From: Ideonella sp. A 288
GTDB taxonomy: Bacteria; Pseudomonadota; Gammaproteobacteria; Burkholderiales; Burkholderiaceae_C
DNA: 64,000 nt
Assembly: GCF_002198735.1 (NCBI RefSeq)
Contig: NZ_MWLO01000128.1
Location: 71,199-135,198, forward strand
Reading direction: 5' to 3'
Shown: positions 34,100 to 43,864 of the stretch, piece by piece
How the letters are laid out: each line of letters starts with the position of its first letter
How positions within the stretch are numbered: the first letter of the stretch is position 1
Translations under genes and position numbers: made by a program
The notes under the pieces: model-generated
Database searches by the model: none
Told to the model about the DNA's origin: nothing
What the model saw: the letters and a program-made list of their open reading frames with translations, nothing else

Positions 34100-34614
34100 A
34101 CGACCGCTCGATCGACCTGCAGACCGCCGAGCCGGCCGAAGCGGCCCGGGCCCTGCGCACGACGCTGGGCCGCTTTGCCACAGGCGTGACCATCATCACC
34201 TGCCGCGATGCCGCCGGCCGGCCGGTGGGCTTGACGGCCAATTCCTTCGGCGCGCTGTCGCTCGACCCGCCGCTGGTGCTGTGGTCGCTGCGGGCCAGCA
34301 GCCCCAGCCTGGCGGCCTTCGGCCAGGCCACCCACTTTGCGGTCAATGTGCTGGCCGAGACGCAGGTCGACCTGTCGCGGCGCTTCGCATCGCCGGTGAC
34401 CGACAAGTTTGCCCACGGCGCCTGGGGCGCGGGGCAGGGCGGGGCGCCGGTGCTGGCCGGCTGCGCCGCGGTGTTCGAGTGCCGCACCGAGCGGTCGCAC
34501 GAGGCCGGCGACCATGTGCTGTTCATCGGCCGGGTGGTGCGGGTGGCCGACCTGGCGGTGGCGCCGCTGCTGTTCCAGGGCGGCCATTACCGGATGCTCG
34601 GCGAGGTGCTGTGA
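34096..34614 (+). CDS. Flavin reductase family protein
   Basis: This 172-aa FMN-binding split-barrel protein contains RFATGVTIITCRD, VGLTANSFGALSLDPPLVLW and HFAVNVLAETQVDLSRRFAS, the standard blocks of the family. It supplies reduced flavin to two-component monooxygenases or acts as a stand-alone flavoprotein. ATG at 34096 overlaps the fluC stop. The acyl-CoA dehydrogenase-like gene follows after 55 bp, a common pairing in two-component oxygenase systems; that link is inference. Confidence 0.88.
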   Translation: MNDRSIDLQTAEPAEAARALRTTLGRFATGVTIITCRDAAGRPVGLTANSFGALSLDPPLVLWSLRASSPSLAAFGQATHFAVNVLAETQVDLSRRFASPVTDKFAHGAWGAGQGGAPVLAGCAAVFECRTERSHEAGDHVLFIGRVVRVADLAVAPLLFQGGHYRMLGEVL

Positions 34615-34669
34615 CGGTCGGCCGCCTCGGCGCCGCAACGCCCACGACCCGAGCCTGCGAGGAGTCGCC

Positions 34670-35950
34670 ATGACCGATCCCGTCGTCGCCACCGGCTACC
34701 GGCCGTCCCACATCGCTGGCAATGCGGCACTGCTGACACCGATGCAGCGCGAGCTGATCGACCGCGTCGCCCAGCTGGGCCCGCGCTTCGCCGAGCGCGC
34801 GGTGCGCCACGACCGCGAGGCCAGCTTTCCGGTGCAGAACCGCGAGGACCTGCGTGCCGCGGGGCTGCTCGGCATCTGCGTGCCGCGCGCACAGGGGGGC
34901 CTCGGCGCCGACTACGCCACCTACCTGCTGGTGTCGGCCGAGATGGGGCGCTGGTGCGGCGCCACGGCGCTGAGCTTCAACATGCACGTGGCGGCCAGTC
35001 TGTGGGCCGGCGAGATCGCCGACGCACTGGACATGAGCGTCGACCAGCGCGCCGACCACGATCGCAAGCGCAGCCTGCACTTCCGGCGCATGGTGGCCGA
35101 AGGGCGGCTGTACGCCCAGCCGTTCTCGGAAGGCGGCGCGGCCGCCGCGGGGGTGGCGCCCTGGGGCACTGTGGCCCGCAAGACCGACGGGGGCTACGTG
35201 GTCAACGGCCGCAAGATCTTCGCGTCGCTGGCCGGCGTGGCCGACTACTACGGCGTGCTGTGCACGCTGGACCTGCCTGGCCATGCCGAAGGCGGCACGC
35301 GCGACGACGCGATGTACCTGGCCGTGCCGGCCGATGCGCCCGGGCTGACCGTGCAGGGCGACTGGGACCCGCTGGGCATGCGCGGCACGGTGAGCCGCAA
35401 CCTGGAGTTCACCGACGTGTTCGTCCCGGAGGATGCGCGCCTGATGCCCGAGGGCCTTTACGCGCAGGCGGCCAGCCGCTTCCCCCACATGTTTGCCACG
35501 CTGTCGCCCACCTACCTGGGCGTGGCGCAGGCCGCCTACGACTTCACCGTGCGCTACCTGCGCGCCGAGGTGCCGGGCATGCCGGCCGTCAAGCGGCGCA
35601 TGTACCCGACCAAGCAGCATGCGGTGGCCGAGATGCGCATCCGCCTGGAGGCCGCCCGCGCATTGATGCTGCAGGTGGCGCGCGACGCGCGCATCGACCC
35701 CGACACCGACACCCGCATGCGCCTGTTCGCCGCGCACCACAGCATCATGGAAGGCGCCAACGACATTTGCCGCCTGGCCGTCCGCACCTGCGGCGGGCAG
35801 GCCTTGCTGAAGTCGCTGCCGCTCGAGCGCCTGTACCGCGACTCTCGCTGCGGCTCGCTGATGCTGCCCTGGACGGCCGAGCTGTGCCTGGACCGGCTGG
35901 GTCGCGAGTGCCTGTACCAGCCCGATGAGCAGGACGAGGTCATCGACTGA
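34670..35950 (+). CDS. Acyl-CoA dehydrogenase family flavoprotein
   Basis: This 426-aa protein has the acyl-CoA dehydrogenase architecture: N-terminal helices, then a beta domain with YVVNGRKIFASLAGVADYYG and GMRGTVSRNLEFTDVFVPED, then C-terminal helices ending near SRCGSLMLPWTAELCLDRLG. The start at 34670 follows GAGGAG. Because a flavin reductase gene lies just upstream, it could be a flavin-dependent monooxygenase of this fold instead of a true dehydrogenase. The substrate is unknown. Confidence 0.85.
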   Translation: MTDPVVATGYRPSHIAGNAALLTPMQRELIDRVAQLGPRFAERAVRHDREASFPVQNREDLRAAGLLGICVPRAQGGLGADYATYLLVSAEMGRWCGATALSFNMHVAASLWAGEIADALDMSVDQRADHDRKRSLHFRRMVAEGRLYAQPFSEGGAAAAGVAPWGTVARKTDGGYVVNGRKIFASLAGVADYYGVLCTLDLPGHAEGGTRDDAMYLAVPADAPGLTVQGDWDPLGMRGTVSRNLEFTDVFVPEDARLMPEGLYAQAASRFPHMFATLSPTYLGVAQAAYDFTVRYLRAEVPGMPAVKRRMYPTKQHAVAEMRIRLEAARALMLQVARDARIDPDTDTRMRLFAAHHSIMEGANDICRLAVRTCGGQALLKSLPLERLYRDSRCGSLMLPWTAELCLDRLGRECLYQPDEQDEVID

Positions 35951-36005
35951 CCTGGCGCCGCCCCGGTGCGGGCGATGACCGCGCCCTGCCGGCATGCCGC
36001 GCCGG

Positions 36006-38639
36006 TCAGTGCACCAAGGGCGGCCTCGGCAGGATGGACAGCGCGGGCAGCCGGTCGGTGTCTGCTCGGTGGCCCTTCAGCAGCTTGTCGATGCCCTCGG
36101 GCGGCAGCGGACGCGACAGGTGGTAACCCTGGCCGTTGCCGCAGCCCAGGTCGCGCAGCAGTTCCATCTGCGCCTGGGTCTCGATGCCTTCGGCGATCAC
36201 GTCCTTGCCCAGCGAGGTGCCCAGCAGCACGATGGCGCGGATGACGGCCGCCTCCTTGCTGCCGACGCGCAGGTGACGCACGAAGGACATGTCGATCTTC
36301 AGGCTGTCGATCGGCAGCGTCGACAGGTGGCTGAGCGACGAGTAGCCGGTGCCGAAGTCGTCGACGCTCAGGCCCACACCCAGCGTGCGCAAGGCCGTGA
36401 GCGTGCCCATGGCGGCGGAAAGCTGGGCCATCAGGATGTTCTCGGTGAGTTCGATCACCAGGTGCCGGGGCTGCAGCCCGGTGGACAGCAGCGCCTGCCC
36501 GACCCGGGTGACGAAGCCGGAGTCGGCCACGTCGCGGGCGGCCACGTTGACGTGCACGGTCAGGGCGGCGAAGGCGGGGTCGCTGTCATGCCACAGGCGC
36601 AACTGTCGGCAGGCCTGCAGGATCAGGCCATCGGTCAGGCGGGTGATGAGGCCGGATTCCTCGGCGATCGGGATGAAGATGGCCGGGCTGACCGGGCCCA
36701 GTTCAGGGTGGGTCCAGCGGCTCAGGGCCTCGAAGCCGATCAGCTTGCCAGTGTGCAGGTCGTGCATCGGCTGGTAGGCGATGGCCAGGCCCTGGTCGGC
36801 CAGCAGGATCTGCCGCAGGTCGCCTTCGAGCCGCACGCGCTGGGCCAGCTCGGTGTGCAGGCGCACGTCGAACAGGGCGTAGCGTGCCTTGCCCTCGTTC
36901 TTGGCGCGGTACATGGCGATGTCGGCGTCGCGCAGCATGTCCTCCGGCCGCGAGTAGCCGATCGAGCTGAAGGTGATGCCCAGGCTGGCCGTGGCGGTGA
37001 TCTCCATCGTGCTCAGGCGCAGCGGCGTGCGCAGGGCTTCGAGCACGCGTTCGGCCACATCCACCGCATCCTGGTCGCTGGTCAGGCCGGTGGCCAGGAT
37101 GGCGAACTCGTCACCGCCTAGCCGGGCCAGCAGGTCGCCCTTGCGCAGGCAGCGCGCCAGGCGGCGCGAGGCCTGCACCAGGAACTCGTCGCCGGTGGTG
37201 TGGCCTTTGCTGTCGTTGATCAGCTTGAAGCGGTCGAAGTCGAGGAACAGCACTGCGAAGGAGCGGCCAGGGCCGGCGTCGCTGCGGGCGATGGCCAGCG
37301 TCAGCGCATCGTGAAAGCACTCGCGGTTGGGCAGGCCGGTGAGCTTGTCGTGGAACGCCCGGTGCTGCAACTCGGCCTCGGCGCGGCGGCGCGCCGTGAT
37401 GTCCTGGATTTGTAGGATCAGGCTCGGCCCGGCGGCATCCGGCTCCGAAAACAGGCTGCAGCTGATGCTGGCCCACACCTCGGCGCCGTCGGTGCGGCGA
37501 CAGCAGAACTCCACCGGCAACATGTCGCCCTGGCCATCGGCCACCAAGGCCAGCGTGGCGTCCAGGCGCTGCAGGTCGGCTGCGCCCACGAAGTCGCCAA
37601 AGCGCCGGCCTTGCAGGTTCAGGTCCTGGCAGCCCAGCAGCGCGCGCAGCGCCGGGTTGACCTGGTGGATGGCGCCGTCCAGCGACACCAGCGCCATGCC
37701 GATCGACGCGTGCGTGAAGGCGCTGTGGAAGCGGCGTTCCGAGGTCTCCAGGTCGCGCAGGTGCTGGGCGGCCAGTTCGGCCTCGCGCTGCCGGGCCTGG
37801 CTGGCGGCCAGTTCGGCCTCGTGCTCCAGCGCCTTGGCGGCGGCACGCTGCGCGGCTTCGTCGGCTTCCTGCTGGCGTGAGAAGAAGTGCAGGGTGGTCA
37901 GCAGCAGGGCAATGATCGGGATCAGCGGCAGCATCACGCTCAGGCCCGCCTGCCGCTGGGTGATGTGCAGCAGCGCCGCGGCCGCGGCCGAGCCTGCGCT
38001 GGCGCTGGCCACCCAGCCGAAGATGCTGATGAAGTCGGACCACCGCAGCGACTGGCTGCGCTTGAGCCGCGCGACGGTGGACATCAGCAAGGCATTGCAC
38101 GCGAAGTACAGCACCCCGAACACCATGGCCGCCAGCACCAGGCCGGCCGATTGGCGCGAGCTGTCCAGTGCCAGGCTGGCCGACGCCCACTGCAACGCAT
38201 GGCCGCAGACGAACATCGAGACCGCGGCAATCGAGGCGCTGCCGAGCCGGGTGGTCCAGCGCCGCGAGCTTCGCCAGGCCGAGACCAGCGCCTCCAGCGA
38301 GGCCGCCAGGCAGGCGGCTCCGGCACCCAGCGAGAGCAGCAGCAGAAAGATGAACAGATCGCCGATCGTGAAGACCTGGTTTGTCCGCGGGATCTTCAGC
38401 GGGAACAGGGCCATCACCATCGCCAGCAGCACGCCACCGGCCAGTTGCAGCAACTCGACCTCGGACAGTGCCGACACTTCCCACAGCGACCGTGCACAGG
38501 CCGCCGTGCCCAGCAGCACCATCGACCACCAGTAGACGGCGGCAGGGCGGTTGTAGTCGGGCATCAGCGCCGCATGCAGCCGCCGAACCGCGCCGGGCGG
38601 CGGCTCGGGCGGCCTGGGGGCACCTGCCGAATCGGGCAT
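36006..38639 (-). CDS. Membrane GGDEF-EAL c-di-GMP protein, copy 1
   Basis: This 877-aa signalling protein starts with an unusual conserved lead MPDYNRPAAVYWW. About seven to eight hydrophobic helices follow (residues 36-252), then a coiled region (255-300), a PAS domain (about 300-420), GGDEF (motif GGDEF at 508-512) and EAL (EAL at 637-639, then ELTENI and DDFGTGYSS). Both catalytic motifs look intact, so it could make and degrade c-di-GMP, switched by the membrane/PAS sensor. It lies 43 bp downstream of a subtilase gene on the same strand. A clear paralogue sits in mirror position at 43865-46510. Confidence 0.93.
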   Translation of the reverse strand: MPDSAGAPRPPEPPPGAVRRLHAALMPDYNRPAAVYWWSMVLLGTAACARSLWEVSALSEVELLQLAGGVLLAMVMALFPLKIPRTNQVFTIGDLFIFLLLLSLGAGAACLAASLEALVSAWRSSRRWTTRLGSASIAAVSMFVCGHALQWASASLALDSSRQSAGLVLAAMVFGVLYFACNALLMSTVARLKRSQSLRWSDFISIFGWVASASAGSAAAAALLHITQRQAGLSVMLPLIPIIALLLTTLHFFSRQQEADEAAQRAAAKALEHEAELAASQARQREAELAAQHLRDLETSERRFHSAFTHASIGMALVSLDGAIHQVNPALRALLGCQDLNLQGRRFGDFVGAADLQRLDATLALVADGQGDMLPVEFCCRRTDGAEVWASISCSLFSEPDAAGPSLILQIQDITARRRAEAELQHRAFHDKLTGLPNRECFHDALTLAIARSDAGPGRSFAVLFLDFDRFKLINDSKGHTTGDEFLVQASRRLARCLRKGDLLARLGGDEFAILATGLTSDQDAVDVAERVLEALRTPLRLSTMEITATASLGITFSSIGYSRPEDMLRDADIAMYRAKNEGKARYALFDVRLHTELAQRVRLEGDLRQILLADQGLAIAYQPMHDLHTGKLIGFEALSRWTHPELGPVSPAIFIPIAEESGLITRLTDGLILQACRQLRLWHDSDPAFAALTVHVNVAARDVADSGFVTRVGQALLSTGLQPRHLVIELTENILMAQLSAAMGTLTALRTLGVGLSVDDFGTGYSSLSHLSTLPIDSLKIDMSFVRHLRVGSKEAAVIRAIVLLGTSLGKDVIAEGIETQAQMELLRDLGCGNGQGYHLSRPLPPEGIDKLLKGHRADTDRLPALSILPRPPLVH

Positions 38640-38682
38640 TGTGGGGTCATCCGGCCGGTGCTCGGCGGCCGGCCAGTGTGGA

Positions 38683-40998
38683 TCAGGGTTCGCCGAGCGC
38701 GACCTTTTCGGCCATCGTGATGCCCTCGGCCATCGTGATGCCCTCGGCCATGGTGATGCCCTCGGCCATTGTGATGCCTTCGGCCATGGTGATGCCCTCG
38801 GCCATCGTGATGCCTTCGGCCATGGTGATGCCCTCGGCCATGGTGATGCCTTCGGCCATCGTGATGCCTTCGGCCATGGTGATGCCGCTGCCCACGGCCA
38901 GCCAGGCGGCCAGGGTCTGCACGGTCATGAAGGCGCCGGTGCGCCCAACCCACGAGGTGATGCCGGCCAGCGTGTCGGCCAGCACCACGCCGGGTGCGAC
39001 CAGCGCCTGGGTTGCGAGCGGCACTTCGGTCACCGACCGGATGTGGGTGTTGGCGGCCACGCCGACCGCGGCAGGCCAGTAGGTCACGGTCGAGCGACCG
39101 CCGGTGCCTCGAACCCACCACACGCGCGGGTCGTACATCGGTTGGTGGCGTGTCATCAGGGCGGGGCCACTGAGCAGGTGGCTGCCGCCCGCCGTCACCA
39201 GGCGGCTCCACGGCGCGGGGATGCCGTTCAGGGTCGAGGCCTGACTGACGGGCCACGACTTGCCGGGGGCCAGCAAGGACGCGTTGCCGGCGATTGCGCC
39301 AGCGGCCATCGCGCTGGACAGGTCGGTGCGCAGCAGGCCAGCCACGGTGACCGCGCCATCGACATTCAGCAGGCCGGCGCCCTGCTGCAGCAGGTTGGCG
39401 CCGGGCAAAGGCTGGGCGGTGTACTGCAGGATGGCCTTGATGAGCGGGGGCGTCAGGCCTGGGTTGGCCTGGAGCATCAGGGCCACGGCGCCGGACACCA
39501 CCGGGGCGGCCACCGACGTGCCCGACAGGTACTTCAGCGCCTGGCCAGACTTCTGCGTCGCACCGCCCAGCCCGGACACCAGGTCGGCATGGCGGGCGGC
39601 CAAGGTGTCGAGCGAGTTGGCCAACGACGCGGCAGCCCCCAGCACCTTGTTGCCAGGCGCCACCAGATCGGGCTTGAGCAGGTTGTCGGGCCGGCGCACG
39701 CCCAGTGCATCGACGACGCCGCCGCGGGTCGGTCCGCGCGAGCTGAAGCCGTTGACGACATCGTCGTTGCGCGAGACGGTGCCCAGGGGGTTGGCCGCCC
39801 CCACGGTGATCACGGTGGGGTCGTTGCCGGGCGACGAGATGGAACCGTAGGTTTCGGTACCGTTTGCGTCCTTGCCGAAATTGCCCGCTGCCACCACCAC
39901 GGTGATGCCTGCGGCAGCCGCTGCGCGCACGGCGCGGCACAGCGGATCGGTGAGGAAGCTTTCGGTGGAATTGGCGGCCAGGCTGAGGTTGATCACCCGG
40001 ATGTTGTGTTCCCTGGCGTGGTACAGCACCCAATCGATGCCGGCCAGCGCGTCGCTCAGCTGTCCGGTGCCGCTGTCGTCGAGCACTTTCACGTCGTACA
40101 GCCGGGCGTCCGGGGCCACGCCGGTGGCGTCGGGCGTGCGAAACCAGCCGCGGCCCGCGGCCACGCTGGCCACGTGGGTGCCGTGTCCATAGACGTCCTG
40201 CGTGGACCCGGCGCGGTTGTCGATCGCACGCTCGAAGGCGTTGCGACCACTGCTCCCGGGCGCAAGGGAACTGGAGACGTCCAGGCCCGACAGCCTGGCC
40301 CAGGCCTTGTCCTTGTAGATGACCCGATTGAGTCGGCTGGCGGTGCCGATCGCACCCGATGTGAATGCGCCCACTGCCAGCAGGTTGGCCGAGTGAGCGA
40401 CCCGGGTCGTGGTCCCGTCGCCTGACTTGAACGCCTCGTGGGAGCGCGAAATGCCGGAATCGAGTACCGCGATGCCGACGCCGCGGCCGTCGAGGCCCAG
40501 GTAACCCGTGGGGGAATAGTTGCGCGGGCCGGAACCCGTGCCGCCGACCGTGCCGGTCGCGGATTCCAGCAGGCTGGCCGTGCGCGCGGTGACGCGGTTG
40601 GGCGAGATGCTGGTCACGTCGGCGCGCGCCGCAATGGCCGCCACCTTGTGCAGCGGTAGCATCACCGACAGCGCCCTGACCGAATAGAAGCGCATGAACA
40701 CCGAGCCGCCCTGGGCCAGGATGGCCGCGCGAAGGTCAGCCATCTCGGGGTCGCTGCTGTTGCTCACGACCACGGCCAGCACGGCAGGCGCCGCAGTATT
40801 TGTCTCGAGCCACGCATTGCCGGGGCCGGCGCCGCCGCGTTCGACGGCGTCGCCCAGATCCTTGGACACCTTGGCCGTGGCGGCCGCTGCCGCACTTGAG
40901 GGCAAGAACCCGCTGATGGCCAGCGCCAGACTCGCGAGCAGGGCGGCCAACAGCCGCGTGCCTGTGGTCGACGCCAAGCGCTCCGTGAAATGTCTCAT
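38683..40998 (-). CDS. Secreted subtilisin-like (S8) serine protease with GITMAE tail
   Basis: This 771-aa protein has a signal peptide (residues 1-40), an inhibitor-I9-like propeptide (about 70-140, ending ISPNR) and an S8 catalytic domain. The triad is Asp180 (VLDSG), His272 (GHGTHVASVA) and Ser495 (LSGTSVAAP), with oxyanion Asn373. A distinct region of about 150 residues (SWPVSQAS... DPRVWWV) and ten perfect GITMAE hexapeptides then end in KVALGEP. ATG at 40998 follows GGGAG. It is divergent from a paralogue at 41539 and followed by GGDEF-EAL copy 1. Confidence 0.92.
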   Translation of the reverse strand: MRHFTERLASTTGTRLLAALLASLALAISGFLPSSAAAAATAKVSKDLGDAVERGGAGPGNAWLETNTAAPAVLAVVVSNSSDPEMADLRAAILAQGGSVFMRFYSVRALSVMLPLHKVAAIAARADVTSISPNRVTARTASLLESATGTVGGTGSGPRNYSPTGYLGLDGRGVGIAVLDSGISRSHEAFKSGDGTTTRVAHSANLLAVGAFTSGAIGTASRLNRVIYKDKAWARLSGLDVSSSLAPGSSGRNAFERAIDNRAGSTQDVYGHGTHVASVAAGRGWFRTPDATGVAPDARLYDVKVLDDSGTGQLSDALAGIDWVLYHAREHNIRVINLSLAANSTESFLTDPLCRAVRAAAAAGITVVVAAGNFGKDANGTETYGSISSPGNDPTVITVGAANPLGTVSRNDDVVNGFSSRGPTRGGVVDALGVRRPDNLLKPDLVAPGNKVLGAAASLANSLDTLAARHADLVSGLGGATQKSGQALKYLSGTSVAAPVVSGAVALMLQANPGLTPPLIKAILQYTAQPLPGANLLQQGAGLLNVDGAVTVAGLLRTDLSSAMAAGAIAGNASLLAPGKSWPVSQASTLNGIPAPWSRLVTAGGSHLLSGPALMTRHQPMYDPRVWWVRGTGGRSTVTYWPAAVGVAANTHIRSVTEVPLATQALVAPGVVLADTLAGITSWVGRTGAFMTVQTLAAWLAVGSGITMAEGITMAEGITMAEGITMAEGITMAEGITMAEGITMAEGITMAEGITMAEGITMAEKVALGEP
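38711..38890 (-). repeat. Ten 18-bp repeats encoding GITMAE
   Basis: Ten contiguous 18-bp units near the 3' end of the subtilase gene. Units differ only at synonymous third positions (ACC/ACG/ACA/ACT for Thr, GAG/GAA for Glu), plus the last codon of the unit nearest the catalytic domain side. The peptide is identical in all ten. Confidence 0.95.
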
Positions 40999-41538
40999 GC
41001 ATGTACTCCCGTGATGCAGCGGCATTCTGTGGTCAGCAGTTTTTCGGTGGGCCCGGAATAGGGGGTTCAACCCTGTCCAGTTGAATTTGGCAGCGCTCAT
41101 AATTCACGCGGCCCGCGGGCCCGTGATACTGCCATTCAGTGCTTTGGATAAGGGTAATTCAAACCCTCATTCGGTCCATTATCGGCACGGCCTTGCGGAA
41201 CTTTAGTACAGACTTGTAACGGCGGCGCCAGGTCGCCGCGCGGCTGCGTGGCAAGGCCCCGGGGTGCCGAGGTTCACCAGCGGCAGGTACGCGACGAGGC
41301 ACGGTACGTCCGGTTGCACCTGCATCGCTCTCAAGTCTGTCGGGTGCGTGCCGATATGGCCTGACGAGGGCGGTGCATCCGTGCAGAGCTCATACCCGAC
41401 AACCGGGTCTGTGAAATACCCACGCTTTCGGATTGAAGCCTTGATTTGTGGGGCGATTCGCGCGCTGAATCATTAGTATCATTTCGTGTCACAAGATGTT
41501 GCAGCCGAGGTCCGGCGCGACGCCACGAAGGGATTGCA
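40999..41538. promoter_or_regulatory. 540-bp divergent control region of the two subtilase operons
   Basis: Both subtilase genes start at its edges, with GGGAG (minus) and AAGGG (plus) ribosome-binding sites. It is patchily AT-rich compared with its surroundings (for example 41081-41105 and 41150-41220), as expected for two promoters, but I cannot assign -35/-10 pairs with confidence. A 12-bp perfect palindrome lies at 41110-41121. Confidence 0.5.
41110..41121. promoter_or_regulatory. 12-bp palindrome GGCCCGCGGGCC
   Basis: A perfect inverted repeat in the divergent region, closer to the minus-strand subtilase start. It is a possible operator, but in GC-rich DNA it could be chance. Confidence 0.25.
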
Positions 41539-43830
41539 ATGAATGCGCTGATCACTTGTCTCCACCGCCGCGTGTTGCCCGCAGCGCTGGCGAGCCTGAT
41601 GTCGGTGAGTGGCCTGATCGGTGCGCTGGCGCCGATCGACGTGCAGGCCGGGTCCAAGGACAAGACCAAGGCCGAGAGGCTGGTGGAGCGTCGCGGTCAT
41701 ATCGCGCGTGACCTCGACGACGAGCTCAAGGCCCCCAAACTCAAGAAACCCCGTTGGGCCAGAGATGTGGGCGGGGTGCCGACGGTGCAGTTGCTCGTGA
41801 AGAGCGATTCGCCCGATGCGCAGATGACCAGCCTGCGCGACGAAGTGAAGCGCCAGGGCGGCACGGTGCAAGTGGTGCACTCGGTGTTCAAGACCTTGAC
41901 GGTGACGCTGCCGGCCAGCAAGGTGACGGCGCTGTCCCGCCACGCGGATGTCAAGAGCATCTCGCCGAACCGCGAAACCCGCAGCACGGCCAGCACTGTC
42001 GAGACCATCCTCGGGGCCAACGCCACGGGTGTGCGAACCTACAGCAGCAACACGGTCTACTCTGGTCTCGACGGTACCGGCGTGGGCATCGCCATCCTCG
42101 ACTCGGGCGTGATGAAGGCGCACAAGAGCCTGGCCAACGCTGCAGGTGTGACGCGTGTCAAGCGAAACGTCACGATGCTGAACACCGTCACCTCGGACTG
42201 GGGCAGCCCCTGGGGCGCGTCGATCTCGTTGCAGCCCGGCAGCGCCGAACTGGCCGCCTATGAAAGCCAGGTGGCCGCCGACAGCGCGGTGACGCAAGAC
42301 CCCTACGGTCACGGCACGCATGTGGCGTCGGTGGCCGCCGGTCGCGGTTTCTACCAGACGCCCGACTCCACCGGCGTGGCGCCCAACGCCAACCTGTACG
42401 ACGTCAAGGTGCTCAACTCGCTGGGCATCGGGAATGTCAGCGACGCGCTCGAAGGCATCTACTGGGTGATGTACCACGCCAAGGAGTACAACATCCGCGT
42501 GATGAACATCAGCCTGGCGGCGCAGTCCACCGACAGCTACGACGGCGATCCCCTGTGCGACGCCGTGCGCGTGGCCACGGCCATGGGCATCACCGTGGTG
42601 GTGGCGGCAGGCAACTTCGGCCTCAACCTCGCGGGCAAGGAGGTCTACGGTGCGATCGGTGCGCCGGGCAACGAGCCCTCGGCCATCACGGTGGGCGCGG
42701 TCAACTTCCAGGCCACCACGGCGCGAAGCGACGACAAGGTCACCAACTTCAGCTCGCGTGGCCCGACCCGCAGCGGCTGGGTCGACACCGCCACCAACAC
42801 CCGCTGGCCCGACAACGTGATGAAGCCCGACCTCGTCGCCCCCGGCAACAAGGTGGTCGGCGCCAGCGCCACCCCGGCCACGGTGGGTACGACGAGCAGG
42901 AACTCTCTGGCCGCGCTCGTTCCGGCGCTGGAGACGGCCGTGCCCAGCCCGACCGCCCATGCGCAACGCCTGATGATGCTCAGTGGCACCTCGGTCGCTG
43001 CACCCGCCGTGGCAGGCGCCGCTGCCGTGCTGCTGCAGGCCAACCCGGGCCTGACGCCACCGCTGATCAAGGCCATCCTGCAATACACCGCTCAGCCGCT
43101 GGCAGGCCAGAACCTGCTGCAGCAGGGGGCAGGACACCTCAATCTGGAAGGTGCCGTCCGCCTGGCCAAGGCCTTGCGCACCGACCTGGCCAGCGTCGTG
43201 CAGGCCGGCACCATCGCCACCGGTGCGACGCTGCTGGCCAGCGGCAAGTCGATGCCCACGCGCTCGTCGACCATCGGCGGCCAGACCTTCAACTGGTCGC
43301 GCATCGCCTTCGTCGGCGGCAACCACATCGCCACCGGTGACAAGCTCTTCACCGCCTACCAGCCGATCTGGGATCCGCGCATCACCTGGGTCGGCGGCTA
43401 TGTGATTCGCGGCACGCCGCAGTGGTGGACCGGCATCGGCATCCCGGCCAACACCTTCCCGATGTTCGTGTACCAGGACTATCTCGCCAACATCCCCCTG
43501 CTGAGCAGCGGTGTCCTGCTGGCCGACGGGCTGGTGGGCGCGAGTTCATTGTTGGGCAAGACGGGCATCTTCACCCTCACGCCGACGCTGAGCGCCTGGC
43601 TGGTCTCCGGCAGTGGCACTTCGCTGTCGCAGGGTCTGGTGCTGAGCGAAGGGCTGGTGCTGAGCGAAGGGCTGGTGCTCAGCGAAGGCCTGGTGCTGAG
43701 TGAAGGGCTGGTGCTCAGCGAAGGGCTGGTGCTGAGCGAGGGCCTGGTGCTGAGCGAAGGCCTCGTGCTCAGCGAGACCGCTGCCACGGCGAGCGGATTC
43801 AAGACGTCCGGCGCCCTTTATGGCGAGTGA
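41539..43830 (+). CDS. Secreted subtilisin-like (S8) serine protease with GLVLSE tail
   Basis: This 763-aa paralogue of the protease at 38683-40998 has the same layout. It has a signal peptide (about 1-37), a charged linker and an I9-like propeptide ending ISPNR (about residue 145). The S8 domain has Asp188 (ILDSG), His258 (YGHGTHVAS), Asn359 (AAGNFG) and Ser485 (LSGTSVAAP). The same post-catalytic region (TPPLIKAILQYTAQPL) follows, then eight perfect GLVLSE hexapeptides and a short tail. ATG at 41539 follows GAAGGG. GGDEF-EAL copy 2 follows after 34 bp. Confidence 0.92.
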   Translation: MNALITCLHRRVLPAALASLMSVSGLIGALAPIDVQAGSKDKTKAERLVERRGHIARDLDDELKAPKLKKPRWARDVGGVPTVQLLVKSDSPDAQMTSLRDEVKRQGGTVQVVHSVFKTLTVTLPASKVTALSRHADVKSISPNRETRSTASTVETILGANATGVRTYSSNTVYSGLDGTGVGIAILDSGVMKAHKSLANAAGVTRVKRNVTMLNTVTSDWGSPWGASISLQPGSAELAAYESQVAADSAVTQDPYGHGTHVASVAAGRGFYQTPDSTGVAPNANLYDVKVLNSLGIGNVSDALEGIYWVMYHAKEYNIRVMNISLAAQSTDSYDGDPLCDAVRVATAMGITVVVAAGNFGLNLAGKEVYGAIGAPGNEPSAITVGAVNFQATTARSDDKVTNFSSRGPTRSGWVDTATNTRWPDNVMKPDLVAPGNKVVGASATPATVGTTSRNSLAALVPALETAVPSPTAHAQRLMMLSGTSVAAPAVAGAAAVLLQANPGLTPPLIKAILQYTAQPLAGQNLLQQGAGHLNLEGAVRLAKALRTDLASVVQAGTIATGATLLASGKSMPTRSSTIGGQTFNWSRIAFVGGNHIATGDKLFTAYQPIWDPRITWVGGYVIRGTPQWWTGIGIPANTFPMFVYQDYLANIPLLSSGVLLADGLVGASSLLGKTGIFTLTPTLSAWLVSGSGTSLSQGLVLSEGLVLSEGLVLSEGLVLSEGLVLSEGLVLSEGLVLSEGLVLSETAATASGFKTSGALYGE
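43633..43776 (+). repeat. Eight 18-bp repeats encoding GLVLSE
   Basis: Eight contiguous 18-bp units at the 3' end of the second subtilase gene. Variation is synonymous (GGT/GGG/GGC, CTG/CTC, AGC/AGT, GAA/GAG); the hexapeptide never changes. It has the same period and position as the GITMAE array of the sister gene but a different peptide. Confidence 0.95.
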
Positions 43831-43864
43831 TCACGGCCGATAACCCGATCAGGCCGGTGCCTTC

